From Gammaproteobacteria bacterium (GTDB lineage: Bacteria; Pseudomonadota; Gammaproteobacteria; UBA6429; Thiohalophilaceae), in assembly GCA_022712915.1 (NCBI GenBank), contig JAFLJQ010000194.1:1-56201 (forward strand): a stretch of DNA of 56,201 bases. The letters are read 5' to 3'. Every line of letters begins with the position of its first letter. Position 1 is the first letter of the stretch. Both the position numbers and the translations under genes were made by a program. The notes under the pieces are model-generated. The model did no database searches. It was not told where the DNA came from and worked only from the letters and a program-made list of their open reading frames with translations. Below, one piece after another: positions 16,576 through 27,223 of this stretch.

Positions 16576-19491
16576 GTGTCAATACAAAAGGTATCAGAAA
16601 AGCCCGGGCTAGCGAATGAGCCGGTAGATAACCGATACAGAATTTTGATCATTGATGACGATAATGACTTTATAGATTACCAAACCATCATTTTAGAAGA
16701 CCATAACTACATTGTCAGGGCGGCCAACACAGCCAAACAAGCCTTACAACTACAGACAGAATTTCAGCCACAACTTGCCCTTATTGACCTGATGCTTGAA
16801 AAAGAAAATGGCATTGATGTGTTGACGGCCATGTTGTCTGCCAATCGAGATATATGTTGCTTGATGATCACCGGCCGGGAAGAGATTAATTCAGCCTTGC
16901 TTTCATTGCGTCATGGAGCTGTTGATTATTTGAGTAAATCAATTAGTTCAAATGAATTGCTCGAAGCGCTTGATCGTGCCGCTGAAAAAATACAATTGAG
17001 AGAGGCAAAACAGGATGTGGAACAAGAAATTAAATTACGAAATGAGGAATTAAAACAGATTAATGCACGCCTGTATGATGAAATTCAGGAACGTGTTCGA
17101 GCGGAAAATAGTGCGCTGAATGCCATGAGGGAACTGGTTAAAACTAATGTTAAACTAAAAAACAATCAGGACGAACTGCAAAACAGAGTTAAGCAACAAA
17201 CGGATGAGCTAATCAGTAAAAACACACAGTACAGCATTCTTGCAGAGAATGCCGCAGATGGACTTTTTATTCACGATGATCAAGGTGTCATTATTGAAAT
17301 CAACCAATCTGCTTTGACAAATCTGGGGTATGCGGCTGAGCAATTAACATCACTTGATATTTTTGACATTGATGTAGGTGTTACGAAACAAGTATTGCTT
17401 GCCACCTGGATGGCATGCGAACCTGACAATGCAGTATCAATTGATAGCGTACAGCGGCGCAAGGATGGCTCAACGTTTTCTGTAGAAGTAAGAATCAGCG
17501 CCTACTATCAAAAAGAAAAAAAATATCTGTTGTCCATTGCACGTGATGTAACAGAAAGAAAAATTGCAGAAATCGCCCTGCGTGAGAGTGAATTGAAACT
17601 GCGCTCGATTATTGAATCAGCCGAAGAAGGCATCCTGGTTGTGGATAGCCATGATCAACTGATGCACACAAATTGCCGTTTTCAGACAATGTGGCACATA
17701 TCAAATGAATTGATTGCTGAAGGCGATGACTCGGCTATTCTTGACCACTGTATGGGCCAACTAATTGAGCCTGAGTCATTTTGTAAGTTAGTAAAAGATC
17801 TCTACGATAGTAACAGAGAATCGACTGACATTTTGCACTTCAATGATGGTCGTATCTTTGAACGTTATACCCGACCGTTACAGAGGATGGAAGGTACTAA
17901 AATGGAAGGTCGTATATGGGTGTTTCACGATATCACCAAGCATGAACAGGCCGAACAAGATTTACAGCTATATCAACTGATGGTGGAATCCACTTCTGAC
18001 CCTATGTTTGTAATTGATAATGAAACCGCACGCATGATCTATGTGAATGAAGCTGCCGTTAAACATTATCGGGCACCAAGAGAAGAGATCTTGACCTGGC
18101 GCATCCCTGACTGGGATCCAAACTTTACAGATGATGATGTAGAGTTTCATATAGATGCTATTCAAAACAACAATGGTTTAGTGATTGAAACCGAGCATCG
18201 CCTCAAGGATGGTGAACTGGTGCCGGTGGAAGTTTCACTGAATCAGACAGAATATAAAGGCAGGCATTGTCATTTTGGTTTTGTGCATAATATTGCTGAA
18301 CGTAAGCATAAAGAACAGGAGCTGCGTACTGCAAAACAAGAAGCCGATTATGCTAATAAGGCCAAATCTGAATTTCTTGCCAGAATGAGCCATGAATTGC
18401 GTACCCCCATGAATGCAATTCTTGGTTTTGGTCAATTACTGCAAATTGATAATGAAAATATAAACGAAAAACAAAAAATCAGCATTGAGCATATCCTTGT
18501 GGCTGGACGGCATTTGTTGCAACTTATTAATGAGGTGCTTGATATAGCCAAGGTCGATGCAGGTGAAATGTCTCTGTCGATGGAAAACATATCAATTAAT
18601 ACTGTGCTCGAAAGTAGTTTGTTACTGGTAGAGCCACTCGCCATGAAAAATGGTGTTACGCTTGAACACGTTGATTGTGGTTCAGGTTTCTCTGTGATAG
18701 CGGATGTTCAGCGTCTAAAACAGATTTTCTTGAATTTGTTATCAAACGCGGTTAAATATAATCGCCAAGGTGGTCAAGCCAAAATACACTGTATGTTAAA
18801 AAACAAGGCTGGCACTATGTCTGAACAGACTATGGTGCAAATTGCCATCACTGACACGGGGATCGGCATCAAAAAACAAGATTACATAAAAGTTTTTGAA
18901 CCCTTTCAGCGTGTCAGTTTACGCGGTGAAAATATCGAAGGGAGTGGTATAGGTTTGTCCATTACGAAAAAAATGGTTGAGTTGATGGGTGGCAATGTCG
19001 GTTTTGAAAGTGAATATGGCAAGGGCAGCACCTTCTGGTTTGAATTGCCCTATGCCGGAAAAAATGAGGGGCTGATAACTGAGCCGGACACTGATCATAT
19101 AAATATTAATAGTGTTTGCCAGACAGAAAATAAAAAAGTAATTCTATATATTGAAGATAACCCGACTAATCTTACTCTGGTTGAATGTATTCTGGATAAA
19201 TACGCCGCTTATACCTTGTTATCGGCGGAAACAGCCGAGCACGGTATTGACGTGGCAAAAGAACAACAGCCTGATCTTATTTTAATGGATATAGAATTAC
19301 CTGGCATGAATGGTTATGAGGCGCTTGATGTACTACAGGCTTGTGCAGAAACAGCCCATATCCCGGTTGTAGCAATCAGTGCCAACGTCATGCCAGAGCA
19401 TATAAAAAAGGGAGGGCAGTCTGCATTTAAACAATACCTGGCCAAGCCAATTGACATAAACGAACTATTGCGTATTCTTGAGCAAGACTAA
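16576..19491 (+). CDS. Hybrid histidine kinase with receiver domains at both ends
   Basis: 971 aa starting at GTG with a GAGGG site. Order: receiver (about 22-140, phospho-acceptor D71 in LIDLM), coiled coil (about 145-215), three PAS domains (about 220-330, 340-455, 465-580), HisKA with H606 in ARMSHELRTPMNAI, HATPase with NLLSNAVKYN, DTGIGI and GSGIGLSI, then a second receiver (about 850-970, D905 in ILMDIELPGMNG). No membrane segment is evident, so it should be cytosolic and sense through its PAS domains. The N-terminal receiver lets another kinase gate it. No target regulator is adjacent. Confidence 0.9.
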   Translation: MSIQKVSEKPGLANEPVDNRYRILIIDDDNDFIDYQTIILEDHNYIVRAANTAKQALQLQTEFQPQLALIDLMLEKENGIDVLTAMLSANRDICCLMITGREEINSALLSLRHGAVDYLSKSISSNELLEALDRAAEKIQLREAKQDVEQEIKLRNEELKQINARLYDEIQERVRAENSALNAMRELVKTNVKLKNNQDELQNRVKQQTDELISKNTQYSILAENAADGLFIHDDQGVIIEINQSALTNLGYAAEQLTSLDIFDIDVGVTKQVLLATWMACEPDNAVSIDSVQRRKDGSTFSVEVRISAYYQKEKKYLLSIARDVTERKIAEIALRESELKLRSIIESAEEGILVVDSHDQLMHTNCRFQTMWHISNELIAEGDDSAILDHCMGQLIEPESFCKLVKDLYDSNRESTDILHFNDGRIFERYTRPLQRMEGTKMEGRIWVFHDITKHEQAEQDLQLYQLMVESTSDPMFVIDNETARMIYVNEAAVKHYRAPREEILTWRIPDWDPNFTDDDVEFHIDAIQNNNGLVIETEHRLKDGELVPVEVSLNQTEYKGRHCHFGFVHNIAERKHKEQELRTAKQEADYANKAKSEFLARMSHELRTPMNAILGFGQLLQIDNENINEKQKISIEHILVAGRHLLQLINEVLDIAKVDAGEMSLSMENISINTVLESSLLLVEPLAMKNGVTLEHVDCGSGFSVIADVQRLKQIFLNLLSNAVKYNRQGGQAKIHCMLKNKAGTMSEQTMVQIAITDTGIGIKKQDYIKVFEPFQRVSLRGENIEGSGIGLSITKKMVELMGGNVGFESEYGKGSTFWFELPYAGKNEGLITEPDTDHININSVCQTENKKVILYIEDNPTNLTLVECILDKYAAYTLLSAETAEHGIDVAKEQQPDLILMDIELPGMNGYEALDVLQACAETAHIPVVAISANVMPEHIKKGGQSAFKQYLAKPIDINELLRILEQD

Positions 19492-19536
19492 ATTTAATAA
19501 CTGTCAGATTAAATATTTCATCATATAAAGTCAGAA

Positions 19537-19987
19537 CACTGCTGTCCCGCTAATAACTGAAAAAAAGATGTATCTACCGGGTACTTAAAGGCTTGAGGTA
19601 GTTGAACTAGGTATGAGACATGAAAAGTGCCCGTAAAACATACTTTACCGCAAAGGTCGCAAAGGTCGCAAAGGTCGCAAAGGTCGCAAAGGTCGCAAAG
19701 GTCGCAAAGGTCGCAAAGGTCGCAAAGAAGCGCAAAGAAAAATAAATCAGGCATTTCATAAAAAATGAGCTCTTGAATACTTTGGATAACCCAAAATTTC
19801 CCTCTAATATATAAACAAAATAACGTTGCGTTACTTTGCGGTTTAGATCTTTAAATGGATTTAATACTTAACGGGACAGTAGTGATTTTATAAACAATTT
19901 TCATATCTCCTGCCCATTTCAACTACCTCAAGCCTTTAAGTACCCGGTAGATACATGATTTTTTAGATTATTAACAGGACAGCAGTG
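19537..19987. mobile_element. MITE-like element with about 70-bp inverted repeats
   Basis: The left arm 19537-19606 (CACTGCTGTCCCGC...CTTGAGGTAGTTGAA) reappears inverted at 19918-19987, with a long identical core, TGTATCTACCGGGTACTTAA. A third inverted piece, ACGGGACAGTAGTG, lies at 19871-19884. There is no transposase ORF. The 451-bp unit looks like a non-autonomous element between the kinase and peroxidase genes. Confidence 0.7.
19649..19738 (+). repeat. 9-bp minisatellite CGCAAAGGT
   Basis: Eight perfect tandem copies of CGCAAAGGT followed by two degenerate units, inside the MITE-like element. On the minus strand it creates a spurious Cys-Asp-Leu repeat reading frame. Copy number is likely variable between strains. 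Confidence 0.92.
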
Positions 19988-20299
19988 AGGGCAAAATACA
20001 GTATTGCACGCTATACCATCATTTCTAGAGTCCAACTTATTTCATTCGGTTACACATGTTAATTGCCTGAGAATTTTCTTACCTGGATTGTCGCTATGTA
20101 AGGGAATAATGACGGAAGGCTAAATTAAAGGTTTCTAAATAATCACATGGGCGGATATCAAAATATTCTTATATTTTGGTGTCTTTATCATTAATCCGTA
20201 TTTTTAGAGAGTTTTTTCAAAATTGACACTACTCTTAGTATGCCTTTGTTTTTATTGGACAATTGTTAACAAGATCACTGAATGAATTACTAAGTACCG

Positions 20300-20327
20300 T
20301 TGACACTGACTTTAGAATAAGTCTAAT
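20300..20327 (+). promoter_or_regulatory. Predicted sigma-70 promoter of the peroxidase gene
   Basis: TTGACA at 20300-20305 and TCTAAT at 20322-20327, spaced by 16 bp, about 58 bp before the start codon. The intergenic region is AT-rich. No certain FNR or OxyR site is seen. Confidence 0.55.
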
Positions 20328-20384
20328 CTAAGCAACCTTACAATCCCGTACAATTTAATTCCATATCACAAAAAAGGACATAAA

Positions 20385-21407
20385 ATGATTAAGCTGATTT
20401 TTGCATTAAGCACGGCATTAATAATGCCGATAAGTTATGCGGCCGACTGGCAAGCCTTGCCTGACACTGCCCCCGCACCTGCTGATAACCCCACCACCAA
20501 AGCCAAAGTTGAGTTGGGCAAAATGCTCTTTATGGATCCACGTTTTTCATCCACTGGCACAGTGGCATGTAATTCTTGTCACAACATAATGGAAGGGGGA
20601 GATGATGATCGTCAGTTTTCCATGGGCATTCATGGCAAACTTGGAGCACGTAACGCGCCAACCGTCTGGAATGCCGCCTTTGCCTCAACTCAGTTCTGGG
20701 ATGGTCGTGCCGCAAGCCTGGAAGAACAAGCTAAAGGCCCAATGACGAATCCAGTTGAAATGGGCATGGCTAATATGGATGAAGCATTTGCCCGAGTTAA
20801 AGCTATTCCTGGTTATGCGGTTGAATTTCGTAAGGCCTATGGTAAAGATGCCATGACAATTGATAATGCCATGAAGGCGGTTGCCGCATTTGAACGTACT
20901 TTGATCACACCAAACAGTCCCTTTGATCAATATGTCAAAGGTGACAAAAAAGCAATGAATGCGACACAGGTACGCGGCATGAAGAAGTTTGCTGAGTTGG
21001 GCTGCAAGAGCTGTCATTCAGGCGCCGCATTTAATGGCCCTAGCCTGCCAGATGGTCAGGGATTTTTTGCTAAATTTCCCACCTATTCAGACAGTAAACT
21101 TGAAAGCCAGTATGAGCTGATAAAAGACAAAGGCCGTTATGATCTTAGTAAGCTCGACAGCGATAAAAATATGTGGCGTGTACCAACGCTACGTAACATC
21201 AGTTTAACCGCACCTTATTTTCACAATGGTACAGTTAAGACCCTGCCAGAAGCCGTGCGTGTGATGGCGAAGACTCAACTTAACAAAGATCTTTCCAGCC
21301 GGGAAACAGCCGATGTTGTTGCTTTTCTGGAATCCCTAACCGGCGAATTTCCAGAAATTATCATGCCACGCCTGCCAGGGAAATCAGGGGAAACAACCAT
21401 TAACTAA
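20385..21407 (+). CDS. Periplasmic dihaem cytochrome c peroxidase (CcpA/MauG family)
   Basis: 340 aa with a cleavable signal peptide (MIKLIFALSTALIMPISYAA). Two c-type haem sites are present: CNSCH near residue 62 and CKSCH near residue 206, with APYFHNGTVKTLPEAVRVM as the typical C-terminal block. These enzymes reduce hydrogen peroxide to water with electrons from a small cytochrome or copper protein. A ribosome site AAGGA lies before the ATG and a strong terminator follows, so the gene is monocistronic. Confidence 0.93.
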   Translation: MIKLIFALSTALIMPISYAADWQALPDTAPAPADNPTTKAKVELGKMLFMDPRFSSTGTVACNSCHNIMEGGDDDRQFSMGIHGKLGARNAPTVWNAAFASTQFWDGRAASLEEQAKGPMTNPVEMGMANMDEAFARVKAIPGYAVEFRKAYGKDAMTIDNAMKAVAAFERTLITPNSPFDQYVKGDKKAMNATQVRGMKKFAELGCKSCHSGAAFNGPSLPDGQGFFAKFPTYSDSKLESQYELIKDKGRYDLSKLDSDKNMWRVPTLRNISLTAPYFHNGTVKTLPEAVRVMAKTQLNKDLSSRETADVVAFLESLTGEFPEIIMPRLPGKSGETTIN

Positions 21408-21430
21408 GCTTGTCTCAACCGTAGTAGAAA

Positions 21431-21455
21431 AAACGCCCATCCGGGCGTTTTTTTT
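21431..21455 (+). terminator. Rho-independent terminator of the peroxidase gene
   Basis: AAACGCCC-ATCC-GGGCGTTT stem-loop running directly into T8, 23 bp after the stop codon. Confidence 0.92.
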
Positions 21456-21775
21456 AACTTTAAAAATAAATGTGGGCATAACGACGTTTGTTAAAACTTA
21501 GCCATTAATGGTTCCATCTGTGCCATTAAGTATTAAATTTCTTTTAAAATTTAAACCGCAGAAAACATAGACGGTGTGAAGTTAAAATATAAATAACCCG
21601 CTAATTTAATGACGGAACATAGGCTAGCAATGGCAGCTTATAGGGTTATGTACTTCGAAGTTAAATCTGTCTTAGTATTTAACATGAGGGTTATCTTTTG
21701 TTGGTTTTAATAAAAGTTCGCACTTCTATCAAACCCGGTAACCCTCATTTTTTAAAGTAAGCGCCCTTAAGTCGA

Positions 21776-22345
21776 TTACATCGATTTCTGGATAGTGAAT
21801 GCCCCTCTGACATCGCCTAGCTTGAAACCTATAGCCTTGTCATCAGGATAAATTTTATCAAGTTTGGCCTTGACCGCAGGTTCTATTTTTTCGCCGTGGC
21901 AGCTAAGGCAGACTTTACCCGTTGGAATGGCCTTCATAAAGCGAAAGGTTTGTTTACCATCTGCTTTGACCACTTCAAAGTAGGCCATTTTTTTTACATC
22001 TTCACCTTTTTGTTTACGCTCTTCAAATGATTGCAGTACTCTGGTTTCCCAGGCATCGGGAGCATTAGCCTGATTACGTAACTTGAGGCTGGTGCGCGCG
22101 ACTTTCATACCATGTTGCATAGATTGAGCTTTGGCAATATCGGGTGCCACCTTGCTACAGACTTCAATAGCCTTGAGTGGACCGCCAGCCTTCACCGCGG
22201 TTTGCAATTCAATTTTTAATTTCCCCATGAATTCCTTTACGACAACCTTGCTTTCAGCAACATGCCGTTGATTTTCATCGGCATGAACCTGAGCTTGCGC
22301 TAAGAAAATGCCAGGTAACATAGCTAATAACAGATATTTTTTCAT
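21776..22345 (-). CDS. Exported c-type haem protein (DUF3365/Tll0287-like)
   Basis: 189 aa with a signal peptide (MKKYLLLAMLPGIFLAQAQVHA). The domain has the family's AIEVCSKVAPDIA and GMKVARTSLKLRNQANAPDAWE motifs and one haem attachment site, CLSCHGEKIEP, near residue 145. It probably acts as a periplasmic haem sensor or electron carrier. The neighbouring peroxidase, also haem c, suggests a shared redox setting; they are convergent, not an operon. Confidence 0.82.
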   Translation of the reverse strand: MKKYLLLAMLPGIFLAQAQVHADENQRHVAESKVVVKEFMGKLKIELQTAVKAGGPLKAIEVCSKVAPDIAKAQSMQHGMKVARTSLKLRNQANAPDAWETRVLQSFEERKQKGEDVKKMAYFEVVKADGKQTFRFMKAIPTGKVCLSCHGEKIEPAVKAKLDKIYPDDKAIGFKLGDVRGAFTIQKSM

Positions 22346-22670
22346 ACATTTTTACTCCGGTATATTAATAATATTTTAGGGCACGTATATAAAGAATTTA
22401 TCACCCGTAAGAACACAAGCCCATGATAGTGATTTCAGTGCCGAGCCCGAACACTTGGACGGCACCTTGTCCTCATGGATGTTATATTCACAGCAGTTTT
22501 ACGCACGGTGCTTTCTTGCCCTCACGAAAAAATTACTGCTTATATATAAGTGCCTTTCATTAAGAAAACAATACAAAACAGGGTACCCATCTTTAGATGT
22601 ATCATTCCCTCTTCAGCTGTGATTTACCCGGGCCTTGCCAACATAATATTGAGCACGAGGCAGAAATTAA

Positions 22671-22747
22671 GGGCATGTCTAAAAATTCAATCAAGCAGAT
22701 GATGGCAACACAGTCAACGCTGCTTCAGTGGATTTTTAGATGTGCCC
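22671..22747. repeat. Palindromic dispersed element B, short copy
   Basis: 77 bp with imperfect terminal inverted repeats: GGGCATGTCTAAAAATTC at the left and GGATTTTTAGATGTGCCC at the right. A second copy with the same ends is at 34597-34864. The 480-bp intergenic region around it (22346-22825) otherwise holds no recognisable gene. Confidence 0.75.
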
Positions 22748-22825
22748 GTAAGTTAAGACTGTATACCTGATTAATATCTCATCAGAGTGTAGCTGAGATG
22801 GCTGATCATGTATAAGTGAAGTGGT

Positions 22826-23122
22826 TTAGTCCCAAAGACCAACAATAGATAGGGTCAGGGTTTCTTTTTTGCATTCTGGGCAGGGGTGCTGGTGTTGCAC
22901 GGTCTCACTGGGCAGACGAATCATCGAGGCCTTGCACTCGGGACAGTGTACGGGCTTGAACAGGCTGTCGACCTGCTGGTTGAGTTCGTAGTTGACCAGC
23001 ATGTGGCAATTTTCGCATTGATATAGCTCGTAACTAATGTCGCGCGAGTTAATGCCATAACCTTGCAGTAGGTCGATTTGTTTAAAGCCACAAGGGCATT
23101 TGGCTTGATAGATATTGCCCAT
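22826..23122 (-). CDS. Zinc-ribbon protein (98 aa)
   Basis: Four metal-binding knuckles are visible: CPCG, CENC, CPEC and CPEC, arranged as two treble or ribbon modules. No catalytic domain is present. The function is probably nucleic-acid or protein binding; I cannot assign a family name. Confidence 0.65.
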   Translation of the reverse strand: MGNIYQAKCPCGFKQIDLLQGYGINSRDISYELYQCENCHMLVNYELNQQVDSLFKPVHCPECKASMIRLPSETVQHQHPCPECKKETLTLSIVGLWD

Positions 23123-23386
23123 GATTTACTTTCGATGCCAATTTTAGGGAAAACAACAGGGTAATTCTCACAGTGGCTATTATCCGTCTCAGAGCCATGT
23201 TCGTCCAGAATATAGCCCACTGCAATACCTTGTATTTATCGTTTATTTGTAGAAAGGTATGCTGGACAGGGGGATGTAGCATGAAAAGTAAGTGTAATGG
23301 CTTGGTCGCTATACGGCATAGCACCATATGGAAATTAGAATTGCTGCCAGGTTTTGGAACAAGAGAATGACAACTATCTGGGTTGT

Positions 23387-23965
23387 TTAATTTAGCAAAT
23401 CATCATCGGTGTTATGTTTAATTAGCAGACCATTCGATATATTTGACAGCATTTTTTTTGCCTGTTGACTACCTGTATCCTGCCACAACTCAAATGCGAT
23501 AAGAGGGGTTAGCTGGGGAGCTTCGTTATTGATACCACGCATGGCCTGTAGTGTGTCCATTATGATGACAAACTGGCTGGCAAGACCGATAAAAAGCTGA
23601 CCGACAGCTTTGTGCGTGGCATCGGCGGCGGTGTGGTAGGCGCTGCGGCCCAGATCGACATAATAACTGACTTTGACATGCCGGTTTTCGGCCCGCTCAG
23701 GAAACAGGCCACTATATAATAGGCATTGATCCCCCACGTCCCGCATCCGATCCTGGCGTACCTGTCCGAGGGCATGGGCACCTTCGAGGTAGTCGAGGGC
23801 AAGAACGCTGGCGGCCATTTCCGGTTTGTCGGTGTAGCGCATCAACATGAAGACCAGATAACTCTCCAGTTCTTCATTCAGTTGTACGCCCGTATGATGC
23901 TGGGCATCATTTACCAGTGTGTGCCACTCATGGGTTGAATGGCTGCTCAAGATGCGTTTTGTCAT
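23387..23965 (-). CDS. Conserved-looking hypothetical protein (192 aa)
   Basis: I do not recognise a named family. It is mainly alpha-helical, with LNEELESYLVFMLMRYTDKPEM, ALDYLEGAHALGQVRQDRMRDVGDQCLL and LGRSAYHTAADA. Codon use resembles the neighbouring housekeeping genes. It is divergent from glyQ. Confidence 0.6.
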   Translation of the reverse strand: MTKRILSSHSTHEWHTLVNDAQHHTGVQLNEELESYLVFMLMRYTDKPEMAASVLALDYLEGAHALGQVRQDRMRDVGDQCLLYSGLFPERAENRHVKVSYYVDLGRSAYHTAADATHKAVGQLFIGLASQFVIIMDTLQAMRGINNEAPQLTPLIAFELWQDTGSQQAKKMLSNISNGLLIKHNTDDDLLN

Positions 23966-24135
23966 GTCACTTCCATTGCGTTATCCCTTATTTAAAAGAC
24001 ATCGACCATCATTAAGAATAACTTTAGTTCACTGACAGGAATTATTTTTTCCTGCACAAAAGCCCTATCTCCCCGTTATAATGCGTGTCCTTTTGTGTAT
24101 AAAATGAATGATTTACAAGGAACAATGGCTTATTC

Positions 24136-25071
24136 ATGTCTGAATTGACTCAATATTCACCCGATCCGTCCAAAAGTTTCCAGGATCTGATTCTTGTCCT
24201 GCAACAATACTGGGCCGCGCAAGGCTGTGTGCTATTGCAACCCTATGATATGGAAATGGGTGCAGGAACCTTTCATTCGGCGACCTTCCTTCGTGCCATC
24301 GGCCCCGAGCCCTGGAGTGCGGCCTATGTGCAGCCTTCGCGCCGGCCGACGGATGGCCGCTATGGTGAAAACCCCAATCGTCTTCAACACTATTATCAGT
24401 TTCAGGTGGTAATTAAGCCCTCGCCCCTAAATATACAGGAGCTGTATATTGGTTCCCTGAAGCTGCTGGGTATTGACCCCCTCGTACACGATATCCGCTT
24501 TGTGGAAGATAACTGGGAATCACCGACTCTAGGTGCCTGGGGGCTGGGCTGGGAGATCTGGTTAAATGGTATGGAGGTGACGCAGTTTACCTATTTTCAA
24601 CAGGTCGGCGGCCTGGAGTGTAAGCCTGTGACAGGCGAGATCACCTATGGCCTGGAACGTATTGCCATGTACCTGCAAGGTGTAGAGAGTGTGTTTGACC
24701 TGGTATGGACGGACGGCCCGCTGGGTAAGGTCACCTATGGCGATGTCTTCCTCCAGAATGAGGTGGAGCAGTCGGCTTATAATTTCGAACACGCCAATGT
24801 TGAGGCCATGTTCAATCAGTTTGATCTATGTGAGAGCGAAAGTCAGAAATTGATCGAGGTCGGTTTGCCCCTGCCGGCCTATGAACAGGTTCTTAAGGCC
24901 TCACATGCCTTTAATCTATTAGATGCACGGCATGCCATCTCGGTAACCGAGCGGCAGCGCTACATCTTACGAGTTCGCTCCCTGTCACGCGCCGTAGCCG
25001 AAGCCTATTATGCCGCACGAGAAAAGCTGGGCTTTCCCATGTGTAAAACTACCAAGGGAGATGCCCAATGA
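24136..25071 (+). CDS. glyQ: Glycyl-tRNA synthetase alpha subunit
   Basis: Class II catalytic subunit of the alpha2beta2 enzyme, charging tRNA-Gly. 311 aa (family about 300). Typical motifs: [58 protein letters not shown] and [12 protein letters not shown]. It overlaps glyS by 4 bp (ATGA) for stoichiometric translation. Confidence 0.98.
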   Translation: MSELTQYSPDPSKSFQDLILVLQQYWAAQGCVLLQPYDMEMGAGTFHSATFLRAIGPEPWSAAYVQPSRRPTDGRYGENPNRLQHYYQFQVVIKPSPLNIQELYIGSLKLLGIDPLVHDIRFVEDNWESPTLGAWGLGWEIWLNGMEVTQFTYFQQVGGLECKPVTGEITYGLERIAMYLQGVESVFDLVWTDGPLGKVTYGDVFLQNEVEQSAYNFEHANVEAMFNQFDLCESESQKLIEVGLPLPAYEQVLKASHAFNLLDARHAISVTERQRYILRVRSLSRAVAEAYYAAREKLGFPMCKTTKGDAQ

Positions 25072-27128
25072 GCAAACGTGATCTGTTAATCGAAATCGGT
25101 ACCGAGGAGCTGCCGCCTAAGGCATTGAAAAAATTATCCGCCGCGTTTTGTAATGAAACACGTGATGGTCTGGCCAAGGCCGGTCTGAAATTTAAAGATA
25201 TCAAGACCTATGCCGCACCGCGCCGTCTGGCCCTACTGATTACGGCACTGGATGAATCACAACAGGATAAAACTGTTGAGCGTCATGGCCCGGCCGTAAA
25301 GGCTGCTTTTGATGCGGATGGCAAGCCCACCAAGGCGGCAGAAGGCTTTGCCCGGTCAGTGGGGGTGTTGGTGGATGTGCTGGAAAGCAAAGACGGCAAA
25401 TTGTTCTTTGCCAAGAGTGAGAAAGGTCAACCGACCCCCGAGTTGATCCCGGACATAGTGCGGACGGCACTGGATAAATTACCTATCCCCAAACGTATGC
25501 GTTGGGGTGATTTGGATGCACAGTTTGTGCGGCCGGTGCAGTGGGTAGTGATGTTATTTGGCGATGAAGTGATCGATGCCGAGATCCTGGCGGTGAAGAG
25601 TGGCCGTGAGAGTCGTGGTCATCGCTTCCATCATCCAGACGCTATTTATATTCCCAAGCCTGCGGAATATGAAGTTTTGCTGGAGAGTGAAGGCAAGGTG
25701 ATAGCCGACTTTGATCGTCGCCGCGATACCGTGCGTGCGCGTGTTGAAGAAGTGGCAGTCAAATCGGGCGGTACGGCCGTGATTGATGAGGCCCTGCTGG
25801 ATGAAGTCACCGCCATGGTTGAATGGCCGGTGCCGGTACTGGGTAGATTCGAAGAGCGTTTCCTCGATGTGCCACAAGAGGCCCTGATCTCCACCATGAA
25901 GGCCAACCAGAAGTATTTTCATCTGGTAGATAAAGAGGGCACATTGCTGCCTTATTTTATCACCATCAGTAATGTCGACAGCACCGATATCGACAAGGTG
26001 CGCGAAGGCAATGAGCGTGTGATCCGGCCGCGCTTTTCTGATGCGGAGTTTTTCTGGAAACAGGATTGCAAACACAAACTGGAAGACCATATTGAGTCAC
26101 TCAAGTCGGTGGTGTTCCAGAAAGAACTGGGCACGTTGCATGAAAAATCACAACGCGCCAGCCAACTGGCTGGTGAGATTGCCAGACAACTGGGCAGTGA
26201 TGTGCAACAGGCACAGCGTGCCGCCCTATTATCACGTTGTGACCTAATGAGCGAAATGGTACTGGAGTTCCCCGAGCTACAAGGCATCATGGGCCGCTAC
26301 TACGCTAGTCATGATAAGGAACCAGGCGATATTGCCCAGGCACTGGATGAGTTCTACATGCCGCGGTTTGCTGGTGATGAATTGCCTAAGAGCAAAACGG
26401 GTCAGGCCCTGGCGCTGGCCGAACGCATCGATACCCTGGTGGGTATTTTCGGTATTGGCCAACCACCAACAGGCTCGAAGGATCCCTTCGCTCTGCGTCG
26501 TGCAGCATTGGGTATTTTGCGAATCATGATAGAAGGCGGCCTGGATCTCGATTTACAAGCTCAAATTGATCTCGCCGTATCCCTGTTAAAGGACAAGTTA
26601 ACGGCCAAAGAGACGGCTAAACAGGTCTTTGCATTTTTGATGGAACGCCTGCGGGCGTATTATCATGATCAAGGCGTGGCCCACGATACCTTCGAAGCCG
26701 TGTTGGAAGTCAAACCGGTTAGGCCCATCGATTTTCATGATCGCATCCAGGCCATCGGTGCCTTTCGCCAGATGGCTGAGGCCGAGAGTCTGGCTGCGGC
26801 CAATAAGCGTATCTCTAATATACTGAAGAAGGCCGGGGTCAAAATACCTGCTAAATATGATGACAAATTGTTGCAGGACAAAGAAGAAAAAGACCTGGCC
26901 AGGCAACTAGCCATCGTTAGCAAAAAGGTCGAACCTTTGTTGGCTAAACACGATTACCAGAATGCCATGAAGGCCATGGCCGGTTTGCGCGATGTAGTCG
27001 ATGCCTTCTTCGATAAAGTAATGGTCATGGCGGAGGACACAAAACTACGCGATAACCGACTGGCCTTACTAAACCAGTTGCGTAGCCTGTTCCTCGGAGT
27101 AGCCGATATTTCTGTGTTGCAGCAGTGA
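25068..27128 (+). CDS. glyS: Glycyl-tRNA synthetase beta subunit
   Basis: tRNA-binding subunit, 686 aa, normal length. It starts [18 protein letters not shown], contains the HD-like region with the [24 protein letters not shown] motif, [19 protein letters not shown]-type sequence and a C-terminal anticodon-binding DALR-like domain. Pairs with glyQ in one operon. Confidence 0.98.
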   Translation: MSKRDLLIEIGTEELPPKALKKLSAAFCNETRDGLAKAGLKFKDIKTYAAPRRLALLITALDESQQDKTVERHGPAVKAAFDADGKPTKAAEGFARSVGVLVDVLESKDGKLFFAKSEKGQPTPELIPDIVRTALDKLPIPKRMRWGDLDAQFVRPVQWVVMLFGDEVIDAEILAVKSGRESRGHRFHHPDAIYIPKPAEYEVLLESEGKVIADFDRRRDTVRARVEEVAVKSGGTAVIDEALLDEVTAMVEWPVPVLGRFEERFLDVPQEALISTMKANQKYFHLVDKEGTLLPYFITISNVDSTDIDKVREGNERVIRPRFSDAEFFWKQDCKHKLEDHIESLKSVVFQKELGTLHEKSQRASQLAGEIARQLGSDVQQAQRAALLSRCDLMSEMVLEFPELQGIMGRYYASHDKEPGDIAQALDEFYMPRFAGDELPKSKTGQALALAERIDTLVGIFGIGQPPTGSKDPFALRRAALGILRIMIEGGLDLDLQAQIDLAVSLLKDKLTAKETAKQVFAFLMERLRAYYHDQGVAHDTFEAVLEVKPVRPIDFHDRIQAIGAFRQMAEAESLAAANKRISNILKKAGVKIPAKYDDKLLQDKEEKDLARQLAIVSKKVEPLLAKHDYQNAMKAMAGLRDVVDAFFDKVMVMAEDTKLRDNRLALLNQLRSLFLGVADISVLQQ

Positions 27129-27223
27129 TGATAAATGATTTTTTCATCACGAAGATTCAAAGAATATGGAATGTAATTATTTTTTTGTTCGAGTCTTCGT
27201 AACTTCGTGGTAAAAGTAATCGC

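Noticed and set aside
19521-19754. Minus-strand ORF with a repeated Cys-Asp-Leu peptide
   Set aside because: Produced by the 9-bp minisatellite CGCAAAGGT; no ribosome site and no family.
25240-27160. Many minus-strand ORFs opposite glyS
   Set aside because: Shadows of a highly conserved gene, with no start signals.
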